Numbered from the stretch's first letter, positions 8,367-18,500 are shown. The stretch is DNA of 64,000 nt from Yinghuangia seranimata (GCF_029953285.1 NZ_JASAOI010000017.1:1-64000), one strand, 5' to 3'. Program-made: numbers and translations. Notes: generated by a model not told the origin, from the sequence alone.

Positions 8367-9902
8367 ATGAACGACGAGCCCATCGAGGACTTCGACGCGT
8401 TCTACGAGCGCACCGCCCCCGACGTGGCCAGGCACATCTACCTGCTCACCGCCAGCCCGCACCGCGCCGCACACGTCACCCATCAGGCCTACGCGAAGGC
8501 CTACACCGACTGGGACACCGTCTCGCGCATGCCCTCACCGCTCGCGTGGATCCGTATGGCGGCCTCCGACCTCGCCCTCGACCACGTGCGCCGCGGCCTC
8601 CAGAAGGTAGGCGGCTGGATACCCCACCCGGACCGGCTCGCGACCAAGGTCCGCCGCGAGCCCGCGACACCCGCCCCGGCACGGGACGACGAGCCGACAC
8701 CGCCGGAGGCCGTCGACATCGAGGACATCGAGAACGTCGAACCCGAGGCGCCCGAGCCCGAACCGGCCGACGCCGACCTTGAGGCCCACGACGCCGAGCC
8801 CGAGGACCACCCCAAGCCCGTCCGCGACAACCGCAGCAAGAAGAAGGGCCGCAAGCAACGCACCTCCCGTCAGGCCCCCGCGCCCGAGCCCGACGCCACC
8901 GCACCCGAACCCGAAGCCGAACAACCCGAACGGCCCGGAGAACCCGAGGGACCCGAGGAACCCGAACCCCTCGCCCCCCTCACCCCCCTCCCCCTCCCCC
9001 TCCCCCTCCCCGTCCCCGACCTCTCCGACGAACCCCTCGACGCGCCCGGCGACCTGACCTGGAAGGCGGACGTCGCGCTGTTGCGTGCGCTGCGTCGGCT
9101 CCCCGCGCATCGCCGCCGTGCCGTCGTCCTGCACCACCAACTCGGGCTGTCCGCGGAGGAGATCGCCGCCGAGACCGAGGCCACCACCGCCGCGACCCGC
9201 GACCGTATCGCCCTCGGCAACGCACAACTGGCCCGCAAGGTCGGTGAGTTGACCGGGCCCAACCCTGACGGCCCGGAGGCGCACGAGCGGCTCGGCGCGG
9301 TCCTGAACGACCTGACCGGCCGTTACGAGCCCAAACTGCACTCGCCCCGCACCGTCCGCAACGGCGCGCGCACGCGCACCGGCGTGCTGGTCGCGGTGGT
9401 GGCCGTCGTGGTGCTCGGCCTCGCCGGGCTCGCGCTGTCGGCGATGACGACCAGCGGCCTGCCGAACAAACGCGCCGAGGTCCAGGCGTCCATGTCCGCC
9501 CGCGAGGCGGCAGGCATCCGGATCGTCGTGACGCCGCCGCCCGCGCCGTTCAAGTTCGGCCGCACCAACGCGAAGGCGGAGCGGATCCCCGACGAGCGCA
9601 GGGAACTCGTCTACGTGCAGGGCACGGTCGACCGCGACGGCGGCACCTTCCTGACCGTCAAAACGGCACGCGACGCCGACGGCACCGGCGGCACCGACGG
9701 CGTACCGGACGTCCGCGACGTCCCCCTGGCCCCGATCGTGAGCGTGCGCGGCGCGCAGGCGTTCGGCCTCCCGGAGCCGAAGTCGGTGACACCGCAGGAC
9801 TTCCTGGCCGCGCTCGCCGACGGCAAGCTCACGAACACCGCGTTCGACCTGCACTTCAACATGGACGACCAGGTCGACCGCATCAACGAGTACGTCCGCT
9901 GA
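8367..9902 (+). CDS. ECF-type sigma factor-like protein with a transmembrane segment and external domain
   Basis: A 511-residue protein. Residues ~1-75 resemble sigma region 2 (FYERTAPDVARHIYLLT...AYTDWDTV...LAWIRMAASDLALDHVRR). Residues ~100-225 are a Pro/Glu-rich linker ending in a Leu-Pro run. Residues ~228-295 resemble sigma region 4 (LRRLPAHRRRAVVLHHQLGLSAEEIAAET, a helix-turn-helix). A single hydrophobic helix lies at ~332-354, followed by a ~155-residue external domain. Normal ECF factors are ~200 residues and soluble, so this is a fused, membrane-tethered form. It could be a signalling sigma factor that carries its own sensor, or a degenerate sigma-like regulator. No separate anti-sigma gene is adjacent. 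Confidence 0.75.
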   Translation: MNDEPIEDFDAFYERTAPDVARHIYLLTASPHRAAHVTHQAYAKAYTDWDTVSRMPSPLAWIRMAASDLALDHVRRGLQKVGGWIPHPDRLATKVRREPATPAPARDDEPTPPEAVDIEDIENVEPEAPEPEPADADLEAHDAEPEDHPKPVRDNRSKKKGRKQRTSRQAPAPEPDATAPEPEAEQPERPGEPEGPEEPEPLAPLTPLPLPLPLPVPDLSDEPLDAPGDLTWKADVALLRALRRLPAHRRRAVVLHHQLGLSAEEIAAETEATTAATRDRIALGNAQLARKVGELTGPNPDGPEAHERLGAVLNDLTGRYEPKLHSPRTVRNGARTRTGVLVAVVAVVVLGLAGLALSAMTTSGLPNKRAEVQASMSAREAAGIRIVVTPPPAPFKFGRTNAKAERIPDERRELVYVQGTVDRDGGTFLTVKTARDADGTGGTDGVPDVRDVPLAPIVSVRGAQAFGLPEPKSVTPQDFLAALADGKLTNTAFDLHFNMDDQVDRINEYVR

Positions 9903-9910
9903 CGACGGCC

Positions 9911-10288
9911 CTAGCCGGCTTCCTTCGCCACGCAGACCTCGACGAGGCGGTCGAACGTCCCGACCAGCACCTCGCGGCGCTCGGCCTTGTACTCGGGCCG
10001 CGGGCCCAGGTCGTCGATGGTCCGGTCCCACACGTCCATGAAGACCCGTTTCCACTCCACGACCACGTCCGCCGCGGGCAGTTCGGTGCCGACGTAGCCG
10101 CGCAGCGCGATCAGGTGCAGCAGCTCCAGGTTGCACGGCACGGCGACGCCCCAGTACTCGTCGGGCTCCAGCTCGACGGGGTCGCCCTCCATCGCCTCCG
10201 CGACCTCGGCCACCAGCCGTCCGGTCAGCTCCCCGAGATGGTCGGCCGCCGTGTCACTGTCGAAGTTGCCCCTGCCCCAGGTCCCCAC
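9911..10288 (-). CDS. DUF4259 domain protein
   Basis: A 125-residue soluble protein beginning MGTWGRGNFDSDTAADHLGEL, the characteristic DUF4259 opening (GTWGxGxFDNDxAxD). The function of the family is unknown. The GTG at 10288 is supported by GGGGAG a few bases upstream and by the family N-terminus, so the longer open frame is not used. It converges with the sigma-like gene (8 nt between stops). Confidence 0.8.
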   Translation of the reverse strand: MGTWGRGNFDSDTAADHLGELTGRLVAEVAEAMEGDPVELEPDEYWGVAVPCNLELLHLIALRGYVGTELPAADVVVEWKRVFMDVWDRTIDDLGPRPEYKAERREVLVGTFDRLVEVCVAKEAG

Positions 10289-10382
10289 GGCTCTCCCCGT
10301 CGATGAAGTCGATGGCCTCGCTGTCGCCCAGGCATTGGACACCACCGCTACGACAGCAAGCCCCGACCACGCACACCGCCAC

Positions 10383-11195
10383 CTACCGAGCCGAGTCCAC
10401 CGCGACCAGACACAACACGTACTTGTCGTCGTTGCGGTCGTTCCGGTACGTGAACGCCGCCGTGGACTCGTTCGGGCAGCCGGCATCCGACGTGGCACCG
10501 TCGAGCCGCCCGACCACCCTGAACACACCCGGCTCCGTCGAGTCGCACGCCACGAAACGCATCTCCGGGTCGTTCTCCGTACCGGAGTTCACGACGCAGT
10601 CACCACGCTCGGCGAAGCGCATGTCATCGCCATCGTCCCGAGTGGCCGCGTACACCAGCGCCGAGACGAGCAGCAGCGGCACCACGAGCATCGCGATCGC
10701 GAACCGCTTGTGCACCGGCTTCCCGACCCGCAGCGGCGACCGCGGGCTGCCGGGCACCGGCTCGGGCAGCTTGCGGATCTTCCGGTAGGCGTTCAGGTTG
10801 GCGAGCAGAGTCACCGGAGCGACGAACATCGAGAACACGCCCCACCAGCCCCTGAACAGGGTGGCCGACGTCATGTCGCGGAACTCCGACAGACCGCACG
10901 AACGGCAGAACGGCCCGTTCAGCTTGATGCGTTCCATCCACACCACGGCCCCGTGGTGCTGCCGCAGGTTCACGTCCGCCGCGGGGTAGGAGCCGCAGAT
11001 CGAACACACGAACGGCACGCCGTCCGCATAGCCGGTGTGCACCACAGGCACGTGATACGCCGGCCCGAGCATCCCGGGCTTACGCGGCGGATCCGCCTCG
11101 GGCTGCTGCTCGTTCCGTGGTTCAGCCTGCGGGTCCGCTTCGACGGACGGTTCCGGGGCCAACTCTTCGGACGGTATGTGCGACGGGGTCGTCAA
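10383..11195 (-). CDS. Membrane protein with zinc-ribbon-like cysteines and LppU-like external domain
   Basis: About 270 residues. A Pro/Glu-rich N-terminal segment is followed by FVCSICG and FCRSCG, two CxxC pairs likely to bind zinc on the cytoplasmic side. Then come a hydrophobic segment (GVFSMFVAPVTLLANL), a basic loop, a second transmembrane helix (IAMLVVPLLLVSALVYAA) and an external domain with four Cys (GDCV...VACDS...DAGCPN...YVLCLVAV). The external domain resembles the LppU/SCO3897-type domain. No ATG or GTG start fits; TTG 11195 has GAGG five bases before it and is the best choice, with moderate certainty. Confidence 0.65.
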   Translation of the reverse strand: MTTPSHIPSEELAPEPSVEADPQAEPRNEQQPEADPPRKPGMLGPAYHVPVVHTGYADGVPFVCSICGSYPAADVNLRQHHGAVVWMERIKLNGPFCRSCGLSEFRDMTSATLFRGWWGVFSMFVAPVTLLANLNAYRKIRKLPEPVPGSPRSPLRVGKPVHKRFAIAMLVVPLLLVSALVYAATRDDGDDMRFAERGDCVVNSGTENDPEMRFVACDSTEPGVFRVVGRLDGATSDAGCPNESTAAFTYRNDRNDDKYVLCLVAVDSAR

Positions 11196-11330
11196 CGAGG
11201 CCTCATGGTGGTCGCATTCGGGGACAGCGGCACACGATAGCGCCGCGCCCCCGCTAGCGCTCCAGCGCCGCCCCGTCGATCGCGAACGTCGATCGGGTGG
11301 CCGCGCGGAACGGTTGGGCGCGGGAACGCG

Positions 11331-11364
11331 GAACGCCCCCGCCGGGAGTCCGGCGGGGGCGTTC
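11331..11364 (-). terminator. Terminator downstream of sucD
   Basis: A perfect 15-bp stem (GAACGCCCCCGCCGG / CCGGCGGGGGCGTTC) with a GAGT loop lies 23 nt past the sucD stop and before the next minus-strand gene. Confidence 0.85.
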
Positions 11365-11386
11365 TTCACGCGGGCGGAGGGGCTGG

Positions 11387-12271
11387 TCAGCCCTCCATGA
11401 TGGCGCGCATGAGACGGGCGGTCTCGGACGGCGTCTTGCCGACCTTGACGCCGACGGCCTCGAGCGCGTCCTTCTTCGCCTGGGCGGTGCCGGCCGAGCC
11501 GGACACGATCGCGCCGGCGTGGCCCATCGTCTTGCCCTCGGGGGCGGTGAAGCCCGCGACGTAGCCGACGACCGGCTTGGTGATGTGCTCGGCGATGTAG
11601 GCCGCCGCGCGCTCCTCGGCGTCGCCGCCGATCTCACCGATCATCACGATCGCGTCGGTGTCCGGGTCGTCCTGGAACGCCTGGAGGCAGTCGATGTGCG
11701 TGGTGCCGATGATCGGGTCGCCGCCGATGCCGACCGCGGTCGAGAAGCCGATGTCGCGCAGCTCGTACATCATCTGGTACGTCAGCGTGCCCGACTTCGA
11801 GACCAGGCCGATGCGGCCCGGCTTGGTGATGTCGGCCGGGATGATGCCGGCGTTCGACTGGCCCGGCGTGATCAGGCCGGGGCAGTTCGGGCCGATGATG
11901 CGGGTCTTGTTGCCCTTCGCGCCGGCCAGCGCCCAGAACTGGGCGGTGTCGTGCACCGGGACGCCCTCGGTGATGACGACCGCGAGGCCGATCTCGGCCT
12001 CGATCGCCTCGACGACCGCGTCCTTGGTGAACTTCGGCGGAACGAAGATGACCGTGACGTCGGCGCCGGTGGCCTCGATCGCCTCGGCGACGGTGCCGAA
12101 CACCGAGATCTCGGTGCCGTCGACGTCGACCTTCTCGCCGGCCTTGCGCGGGTTCACGCCACCGACGATGTTGGTCCCGGAGGCCAGCATGCGGCGGGTG
12201 TGCTTCATACCCTCCGAGCCGGTCATGCCCTGGACGATGACCTTGCTGTCCTTGGTCAGGAAGATAGCCAT
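11387..12271 (-). CDS. sucD: Succinyl-CoA synthetase alpha subunit
   Basis: A 294-residue subunit that binds CoA and carries the phospho-histidine in the TCA-cycle reaction succinyl-CoA + NDP + Pi = succinate + CoA + NTP. The N-terminal CoA-binding domain reads [36 protein letters not shown] contains the active-site His and the phosphate loop. The ATG at 12271 is preceded by GGGAGCC. It starts 17 nt after the sucC stop, in one operon. Confidence 0.97.
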   Translation of the reverse strand: MAIFLTKDSKVIVQGMTGSEGMKHTRRMLASGTNIVGGVNPRKAGEKVDVDGTEISVFGTVAEAIEATGADVTVIFVPPKFTKDAVVEAIEAEIGLAVVITEGVPVHDTAQFWALAGAKGNKTRIIGPNCPGLITPGQSNAGIIPADITKPGRIGLVSKSGTLTYQMMYELRDIGFSTAVGIGGDPIIGTTHIDCLQAFQDDPDTDAIVMIGEIGGDAEERAAAYIAEHITKPVVGYVAGFTAPEGKTMGHAGAIVSGSAGTAQAKKDALEAVGVKVGKTPSETARLMRAIMEG

Positions 12272-12288
12272 GGCTGGTTCAGGCTCCC

Positions 12289-13464
12289 TTACTTCGCAGC
12301 CGCGAGCTGAGCGGCACGGTCGGCCGCGCCGTCCATGGTGTCCACCTGCTCGACCAGCGGGTGGTTCGCGTCGGTCAGGATCTTGCGACCCAGCTCCGCG
12401 TTGTTGCCGTCGAGACGCACGACGAGCGGCTTGGTGACCGCCTCGCCCTTGCTCTCCAGCAGCGCGAGGGCCTGCACGATGCCGTTGGCGACCGCGTCAC
12501 ACGCGGTGATGCCGCCGAACACGTTGACGAAGACCGACTTGACCGCCGGGTCGCCCAGGATGATCTCGAGGCCGTTCGCCATGACCTCGGCCGACGCGCC
12601 GCCGCCGATGTCAAGGAAGTTCGCGGGCTTGACGCCGGAGTGGTTCTCACCGGCGTACGCGACCACGTCGAGGGTGCTCATGACGAGGCCCGCGCCGTTG
12701 CCGATGATGCCGACCTCGCCGTCGAGCTTGACGTAGTTGAGGCCCTTGGCCTTGGCCGCCGCCTCGAGCGGGTCCGCCGAGTCCTTGTCCTCGAGGGCCG
12801 CGTGGTCCTCGTGGCGGAAGTCGGCGTTCTCGTCCAGCGTGACCTTGCCGTCGAGCGCGATGATCTTGCCCTCGCCGGACTTGATCAGCGGGTTGACCTC
12901 GACCAGCGTGGCGTCTTCCTTCACGAAGACGGTCCACAGCTGCTGCAGCACCTCGACGAGCTGGTCGTGCAGCTCGGCCGGGAACTTCGCGGCCTCGACG
13001 ATCTCGCGGGCCTTGGCCGGCGTGACGCCCTCGATCGCGTCGACCGCGATCTTCGCGAGCGCGTCGGGGTTCTCCTCGGCCACGACCTCGATCTCCACGC
13101 CGCCCTCGACGGACGCCATGGCGAGGAAGGTGCGGTTGGTGCGGTCGAGAAGGAAGGAGACGTAGTACTCCTCCGCGATCTCGCCCAGACCGGCCAGCAT
13201 GACCTTGTGGACGGTGTGGCCCTTGATGTCCATGCCGAGGATGTCGGTGGCCTTCTCGACCGCCTCGTCCGGGCTGAACGCGAGCTTCACGCCGCCGGCC
13301 TTGCCGCGGCCGCCGACCTTCACCTGCGCCTTGACCACGGCCTTGCCGCCCAGGCGCTCGGTCGCCGCACGCGCGGCCTCCGGCGTGTCGACGACTTCAC
13401 CGGGGAGAACCGGCACCCCGTGCTTGGCGAAGAGGTCCCTCGCCTGGTACTCGAACAGGTCCAC
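12289..13464 (-). CDS. sucC: Succinyl-CoA synthetase beta subunit
   Basis: A 391-residue ATP-grasp subunit providing the nucleotide and succinate sites. It shows [19 protein letters not shown] at the start, [16 protein letters not shown] (ATP-grasp), EVNPLI, a GNGAGLVM glycine loop, and [16 protein letters not shown] 13464 gives the standard N-terminus, with AAGGA about ten bases upstream; the longer frame to 13653 lacks similarity. It is first in a two-gene operon with sucD. Confidence 0.97.
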   Translation of the reverse strand: MDLFEYQARDLFAKHGVPVLPGEVVDTPEAARAATERLGGKAVVKAQVKVGGRGKAGGVKLAFSPDEAVEKATDILGMDIKGHTVHKVMLAGLGEIAEEYYVSFLLDRTNRTFLAMASVEGGVEIEVVAEENPDALAKIAVDAIEGVTPAKAREIVEAAKFPAELHDQLVEVLQQLWTVFVKEDATLVEVNPLIKSGEGKIIALDGKVTLDENADFRHEDHAALEDKDSADPLEAAAKAKGLNYVKLDGEVGIIGNGAGLVMSTLDVVAYAGENHSGVKPANFLDIGGGASAEVMANGLEIILGDPAVKSVFVNVFGGITACDAVANGIVQALALLESKGEAVTKPLVVRLDGNNAELGRKILTDANHPLVEQVDTMDGAADRAAQLAAAK

Positions 13465-13814
13465 GCGCGTCCGTCCTTGTGATCGCGGTTGTTGTCGGAA
13501 GACATTCGCGCCACGTTCGTCGACCATGAAGGTCCCGCGGAGGCCAGGAAGGCTCGCCCCCAGAACCCTGGTGGACGGCGTCCGTACGCGCAGCTGATCC
13601 GCCTTGCAGATTAACCGGGGCGGCGACGTGCTCTGAACCGGGGGCTTGATCACACGTGCGAACGTGTCGAGCCGCCGGCTCCGAGCGAGCCCCGCACCAG
13701 GCCGGGTACGTCCCGTTTACACCCGATCCATCGTCGCGCAACCCGCACGCTCGTGCACACTCCGGACAAGAATCCACCCGGCCGATGTGGCGCAGGCCAC
13801 GTCACTCACACGGC
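13465..13814 (-). promoter_or_regulatory. Intergenic region upstream of sucC
   Basis: 350 bp between the VWA gene stop and sucC, both on the minus strand. It should hold the sucCD promoter. An inverted repeat ACACGT-GCGA-ACGTGT at 13652-13667 is a candidate operator. No clear -10/-35 pair or terminator for the VWA operon was recognised. Confidence 0.4.
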
Positions 13815-15317
13815 CTACCCCGCATTGTGAGCGCCGCGGGGTGTCTCGTGCGGGATCGGGCGGCCGGCGAGGGCCGCCGCCATCACCTCCGGGAACAGGT
13901 CCGGCGTGCACGCGAAGGCGGGGCTGCCGAGCGCGGCCAGGGCTGCGGCGTTCTGGTGGTCGTACGCCGGGGCGCCCTCGTCGGACAGGGCCAGCAGCGT
14001 CACCACCTGGACGCCCGCCCGGCGCAGGGCCGCGACGCGGCGCAGCATCTCGTCCCGGATCCCGCCCTCGAACAGGTCGCTGACCAGCACCAGGACGGTG
14101 TCGGCGGGACGGGTGACCAGCGACTCGCAGTAGGCCAGCGCCCGGTTGATGTCGGTGCCGCCGCCCAACTGGGTGCCGAACAGGACGTCGACGGGGTCGG
14201 CCAGCTGGTCGGTCAGGTCGACGACGGCGGTGTCGAAGGCCACGAGCGACGTGCGGAGCGAGCGCATCGACGCGAGCACCGCGCCGAACACCGACGCGTA
14301 CACGACGGACGCGGCCATCGAGCCCGACTGGTCGACGCAGAGGATGACGTCCTTCCGCACGCCGTTGCGGCGCCGCCCGTAGCCGACGAGCCGCTCGGGC
14401 ACGACGGTCCGGTGCCCCGCCTGGTAGTGCCGCAGGTTGGCGCGGATCGTCGCGTTCCAGTCGATGTCGTGGTGCCGGGGCCTCTGCACGCGTGCCGAAC
14501 GGTCGAGCGCGCCCTGCACGAGGCTGCGCGTGCGCTGCTCGACGCGCCGCTCCAGGTCGTCGACGACACGCCGGACGACGGCGCGGGCGGCGTCCTTGGC
14601 GGCCTCGGGCATGATCCGGTTCAGCGACAGCAGCGTGCCGACCAGGTGCACGTCGGGTTCGACGGCGGCGAGCATCTCCGGCTCCAGCAGCAGCCGCGTC
14701 AGGTCGAGGCGCTCGATGGCGTCCTGCTGCAGGATCTGCACAACGCCGGACGGGAAGTACTCCCGGATGTCGCCGAGCCACCGCGCGACCGACGGCGCAG
14801 ACGCCCCGAGCCCGGCCCCACGGGCCCCACCCCCGGCGGCACCCCGGCCCTCCGACGGGGCGGGCCGATAGAGCGCGGCCAGCGTCTCGTCGATCCGCCG
14901 GTCCTGACCGGTGAGGGCTTGGCCGGTGCCGTCGGCATCGCCGCCGAGAATGAGCCGCCAACGCCGCAACCGCTCCCCGTCCTCGGCGGGCGGGGTAGAG
15001 GCCTGGGCGAGGGGGGACGGGACGGTGTGGCGGGCGGGTGCGTGAGCCGGGTGCGCGGGGTCGGGACGGCCCGCGGCAACGCCGGGCGCGGCGGTGTCGG
15101 CGGGAGACGGCTCCGGCGCGGACGGGTTCGCAATGCCACCGGGCCGGGGCGGGGTGGTCGGCGTGCTCACTTGGACACCTCCGCGGCGCGACCGCGTGGG
15201 CGGCGTGTCGTGGGCGGGTCGCGTTGGGTCGGGATGGGTCACGGCGACGACGGGCGCGGTGTCGGTGGCGGGCGACGGCTCGGGGGCATCCGTTGTGGGC
15301 GTGCTCGGTGTGCTCAC
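13815..15317 (-). CDS. VWA (CoxE-like) metal-binding adaptor protein
   Basis: A 500-residue protein as called from GTG 15317. The C-terminal ~250 residues are a VWA domain with an intact MIDAS: DQSGSMAAS, a GGGTDINRAL threonine and LVSDLFEGG. Such proteins work with MoxR-type AAA+ ATPases as substrate or metal-ion adaptors. The middle (RRWRLILGG...LTRLLLEPEML) is typical of this family. The N-terminal ~100 residues are Pro/Thr/Ala-rich and contain an internal duplication; a second GTG start with its own GGAGG and GTGA context lies at 15170 and may be the original start (451 residues). It overlaps the upstream small frame by 4 nt. Confidence 0.88.
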   Translation of the reverse strand: MSTPSTPTTDAPEPSPATDTAPVVAVTHPDPTRPAHDTPPTRSRRGGVQVSTPTTPPRPGGIANPSAPEPSPADTAAPGVAAGRPDPAHPAHAPARHTVPSPLAQASTPPAEDGERLRRWRLILGGDADGTGQALTGQDRRIDETLAALYRPAPSEGRGAAGGGARGAGLGASAPSVARWLGDIREYFPSGVVQILQQDAIERLDLTRLLLEPEMLAAVEPDVHLVGTLLSLNRIMPEAAKDAARAVVRRVVDDLERRVEQRTRSLVQGALDRSARVQRPRHHDIDWNATIRANLRHYQAGHRTVVPERLVGYGRRRNGVRKDVILCVDQSGSMAASVVYASVFGAVLASMRSLRTSLVAFDTAVVDLTDQLADPVDVLFGTQLGGGTDINRALAYCESLVTRPADTVLVLVSDLFEGGIRDEMLRRVAALRRAGVQVVTLLALSDEGAPAYDHQNAAALAALGSPAFACTPDLFPEVMAAALAGRPIPHETPRGAHNAG

Positions 15318-15548
15318 CTGGGCACCTCCGCGGGGCCGGTTCGGGGCAGGGTGGTCGAGGCCCGAACGTCGGCCGCGCGCGTGGTGGCCGGGTCGGCGGC
15401 CGACCCGATACCCGCGACCGCATAGGCGGCCACAGCGTCGACCGGGTTCGGCTCGGAGGCTTCCGCAGCGAGCGTGCTCGCCTTCGTCGGCGAGCTCGGC
15501 GTGGTCGGAGTGGTCACCTCGACACCTCCGCGGGGCCGGTTCGGGGCG
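15167..15548 (-). repeat. Three tandem copies of the DUF5682/VWA gene junction
   Basis: On the minus strand the sequence GCGGAGGTG(T/C)C(C/G)(A)(A/G)G followed by GTGA and an (M/V)(S/T)TP(T/S)TP coding start occurs three times, with GTGA at 15517-15514, 15317-15314 and 15170-15167. Each copy also reads as a protein end AAEVSK, PAEVPR or PAEVSR plus TGA in the other frame. The spacings are 200 and 147 nt. The encoded segments align: APEPSPATDTAPVVAV against APEPSPADTAAPGVAA. This is a tandem duplication of a gene boundary. Confidence 0.8.
15314..15517 (-). CDS. Small junction ORF created by tandem duplication (doubtful gene)
   Basis: A 67-residue frame starting at GTG 15517, overlapping the DUF5682 stop (GTGA) and ending in TGA that overlaps the VWA start (GTGA). 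The N-terminus MTTPTTPSSPT resembles the VWA starts, and the C-terminus PRTGPAEVPR resembles the DUF5682 C-terminus PRTGPAEVSR. It is therefore best explained as a by-product of the junction duplication: it starts like the VWA protein and stops like DUF5682. It has a good GGAGG ribosome binding site and could be translated, coupling the two large genes. The Ala-rich composition suggests no folded domain. Confidence 0.5.
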   Translation of the reverse strand: MTTPTTPSSPTKASTLAAEASEPNPVDAVAAYAVAGIGSAADPATTRAADVRASTTLPRTGPAEVPR

Positions 15549-18500
15549 GGGGTGTCGGGGCGCCGAGGAGGTAGGCGACCAGGGGGAGCGCGGCGTCGGC
15601 TCGGGCGGGGTCGAAGGGGAGCGGGTCGGTGTCGCGGGCGGCGCGGCGGGCGGCGGAGGCGGCCGGTGCGCGCAGGCGCTCGCCCAGCGTGCGCCGCTCC
15701 GGGGCGGCGAACGACGCGAACGTGCGGCGCAGCAGCGGCAGCACGTCGGTGAAGTCCTCCGGCGGGATGCCCGCCACCCAGTCGTCGACCAGTGCCAGCA
15801 GGTCCTCGTCGTGCACCAGCAGCAGCCCGCCGCCTGACAGGAAACCCTCCACCCACGCCGCCGCGTCGCGGTATGGCGTGCCTCGGGTCAGCGCGCGGGC
15901 CAACCGGGGCGCGGCGTCGGCGGCGGTGAGCCGGTCGCCGTCCAGGAGAAGGCGCACGGCACGCCCGGTGAGCAGGCCGGGCACCGCGGGGCGGTCGGCC
16001 AGGCGGACGAGCGCGGCGTACCAGTGCTCGCGCAGGTCGTCCGTGGAGTCCGGGGGTCGGGTCGGGCCGGCGGCCCCTCCGGACCCTCCCACTGCTTCGG
16101 AATCTCCCGCTCCCCCGGCCCCGCCGGTTCCTCCGGCCCCACCGGCGGCCGCGGCGACCCGTGCGGGCTCGCGCGCCGCGGCCAGGAGCCGTACCGCGTC
16201 GTGCACTTCGTCGACGCGTCGGCACATGTCGCGCGCCCCGTCCGCGTCGAGGCCCGCGCACGCCGGGACCAGGCCCACGCAGACGCGCAGCAGCAGGCCC
16301 TCCACGACGGTCGCCAGCGCCGCCGTGTCGGTGCCCCGTACGTCGCCGTACCGCAGCGCCCGCACGAGCGCCGGCAACGCCTGTGCCATGCCCGCCACGT
16401 CGGAGTGCAACGCGGCGCGTTCCTCCAGGACGCGCATGACCAACGGCAAGGCATCCGGCAGGTCGGCGCGCAGGCACTGTTCCGCGACCGCCGTCACGTC
16501 GGCGAGCGACTCGGCGCGGTAGGCCAGTTCGGCGGCGCGGTTGGTCGCGGCCGCCGCCACCGTCGTGCCCCACACGCCCGCCTCCGCGACGCGGATCGCC
16601 AGCTCGGGCTGCCAGTGCAGCGACCACGCCTCGCGGAAGGTCCCGGTGCCGCGGCGTGCGGTGGACGGCACGCCCCACGGGACGTCGAGCAGGTCGAGCC
16701 TGGTCAGCAGTCGGCTGCGGTCGGCGTCGACGGGCTTGCGCAGGTCGAGTTCGAGCTCGCGCGGGGCGGCCTCGGGCTTGAGCCGCAGCCGGTTCTGCTC
16801 GCGGGTGAGGTCGCGTTGCAGGGGTACGGCGGGCACGCCGTCCGGGACGGTGCCGATGCGGTCGCCGACGACGATGTCGTCGACGACGAGCGCGAGCGGG
16901 GCGTCCTCGCCGTCGCACATGACCGCGCGCACGGCTTCGAGGGTCTCGTCGAGGCCGGCGAGCGGTCGGCCGCGCAGCATCGCGAGCGCCTCGGCGTGCC
17001 GCACCGCCTCGATCACGTGCGCGGGCGACACCGGCCGGCCCGCGTCGCGGAACAGTTCGGCGATGCGGACGAACCACGACGGCAGCAGCGTCTCCCGCGG
17101 CCGGTCGGCGGCCGCGAACAGGTGCCCGTACCAGCCCGGCGAGGCGACGCCGGCCCCGTAGCCGGACGCGTGCGCAAGCCGCCGGTGCGTCCACGGCACC
17201 CACGTCGTCTCGACTTTCACTCGCGGCAACGCCCCGCCACGCCCGAACGGCGCAAGCACCGCCCGGTCCTCCGCGGCGGGCCGCGGCTCGACGAGCGCGG
17301 GCACGTGCCACGCCCCGCACACCACGGCGACCTCGCGGAACCCTTGCCGGTAGGCGGTGGCGACGGCCAGCCGCATATGCGCCTCACGCGCGGCTTCGAG
17401 GCCGGGCAGGTCCGCGGTGGCAACGGAGCCGACCGCCCGCGAACCGGGTCGCACCGACGCGGGGGCCGCCGACGGAGAGGTGGCCGACGCGGGGATGACC
17501 GACGCAGGGCTGACCCCTGGCAGGCCGGTCGCGCGTGACGTGGCCATACCCGCGGTGTCCCGACCAGCCGCGGCAGCGAGACCTGCCTGAGTGTCCAGGC
17601 CGTCCGGCGCGGGGCCGGTACGCGCGGACGGGCTCGGCGTGTGGTGTGCACCGGCTGCCTGCGCGGTCGCGCCCCAACGTCCCTCCCGCACAGGCCCTGT
17701 CGCGCTCCCATCGCGATCAGCCACACCATCGTGGCCAGGGGCGGCCAGAGAATCGGCGTCGGCGGCGCCGCGTTCGTTCGCGCCCTCGCCCGTAGCCGAA
17801 GCGGTACCGCGCCCGGGCATCGCCGGACTGCCCTGCAGCGGCCGTCCCGTCGTGTGCCCGTCCGTCACGTTCGCCTGTCGCGCGGTGTCCTCGTGAGCGC
17901 CCAGCGTCGCAGCGGAGCCCGCCCCGCTTGCCCGGAGTTCGGCCATCGCCTCGGCCAGGAGGGCGAACGGCGCCATCGGGTCGGCGTGGTCGGTGTGGTC
18001 GGTGTGGTGCTCGACCGCGTCCTCCCACCAGCGTTCGGGGTCGTCGTGGCCGGCGACGTGGGCGAGGGCGGCTATCGGGTCGGCGCGAGGAGCGGGGGCG
18101 GAGGCGGGGTCGGCGTCCGGTTCGTCCTCGTCGGCGGCGTCGGCCCGCGCGCGGTCGAGGGCGAAGGTGCAGCCTGCCGGGAGGTCGATGAAGCGGACCG
18201 GGACACCCTTGTCGAGCGCGTAGCGGATGGCGACCCACTCGGGGCTGAACTCGGCGTACGGCCAGAACCCGGCCTGCGCCGGGTCGTCGGCCGCGTGGGC
18301 GAGGAGCGCGACCGGCGGGCGCATGCCGGGGTCGGCCGCGTAGGACAGCAGCAGGTCCGCTTCCGGCGGCCCTTCGATCAGCACGATGTCGGGGGCGAGC
18401 GCGGTCAGAGCGGCGGCGACCGCGCGGGCCGAGCCGGGGCCGTGGTGCCGGACCCCGAGCAGGTGCGGCCGGGGCGCGGGGCGCCGGGCGGAACGCCCGG

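Noticed and set aside
13656-15425. Plus-strand open frame opposite the VWA gene
   Set aside because: Antisense shadow; the minus strand shows an intact MIDAS motif and coupled starts.
17980-18020. Short tandem GTGGTCGGT repeat as a CRISPR-like or satellite array
   Set aside because: Only two to three 9-bp units, in frame inside DUF5682 (HTDHTDH); ordinary low-complexity coding sequence.
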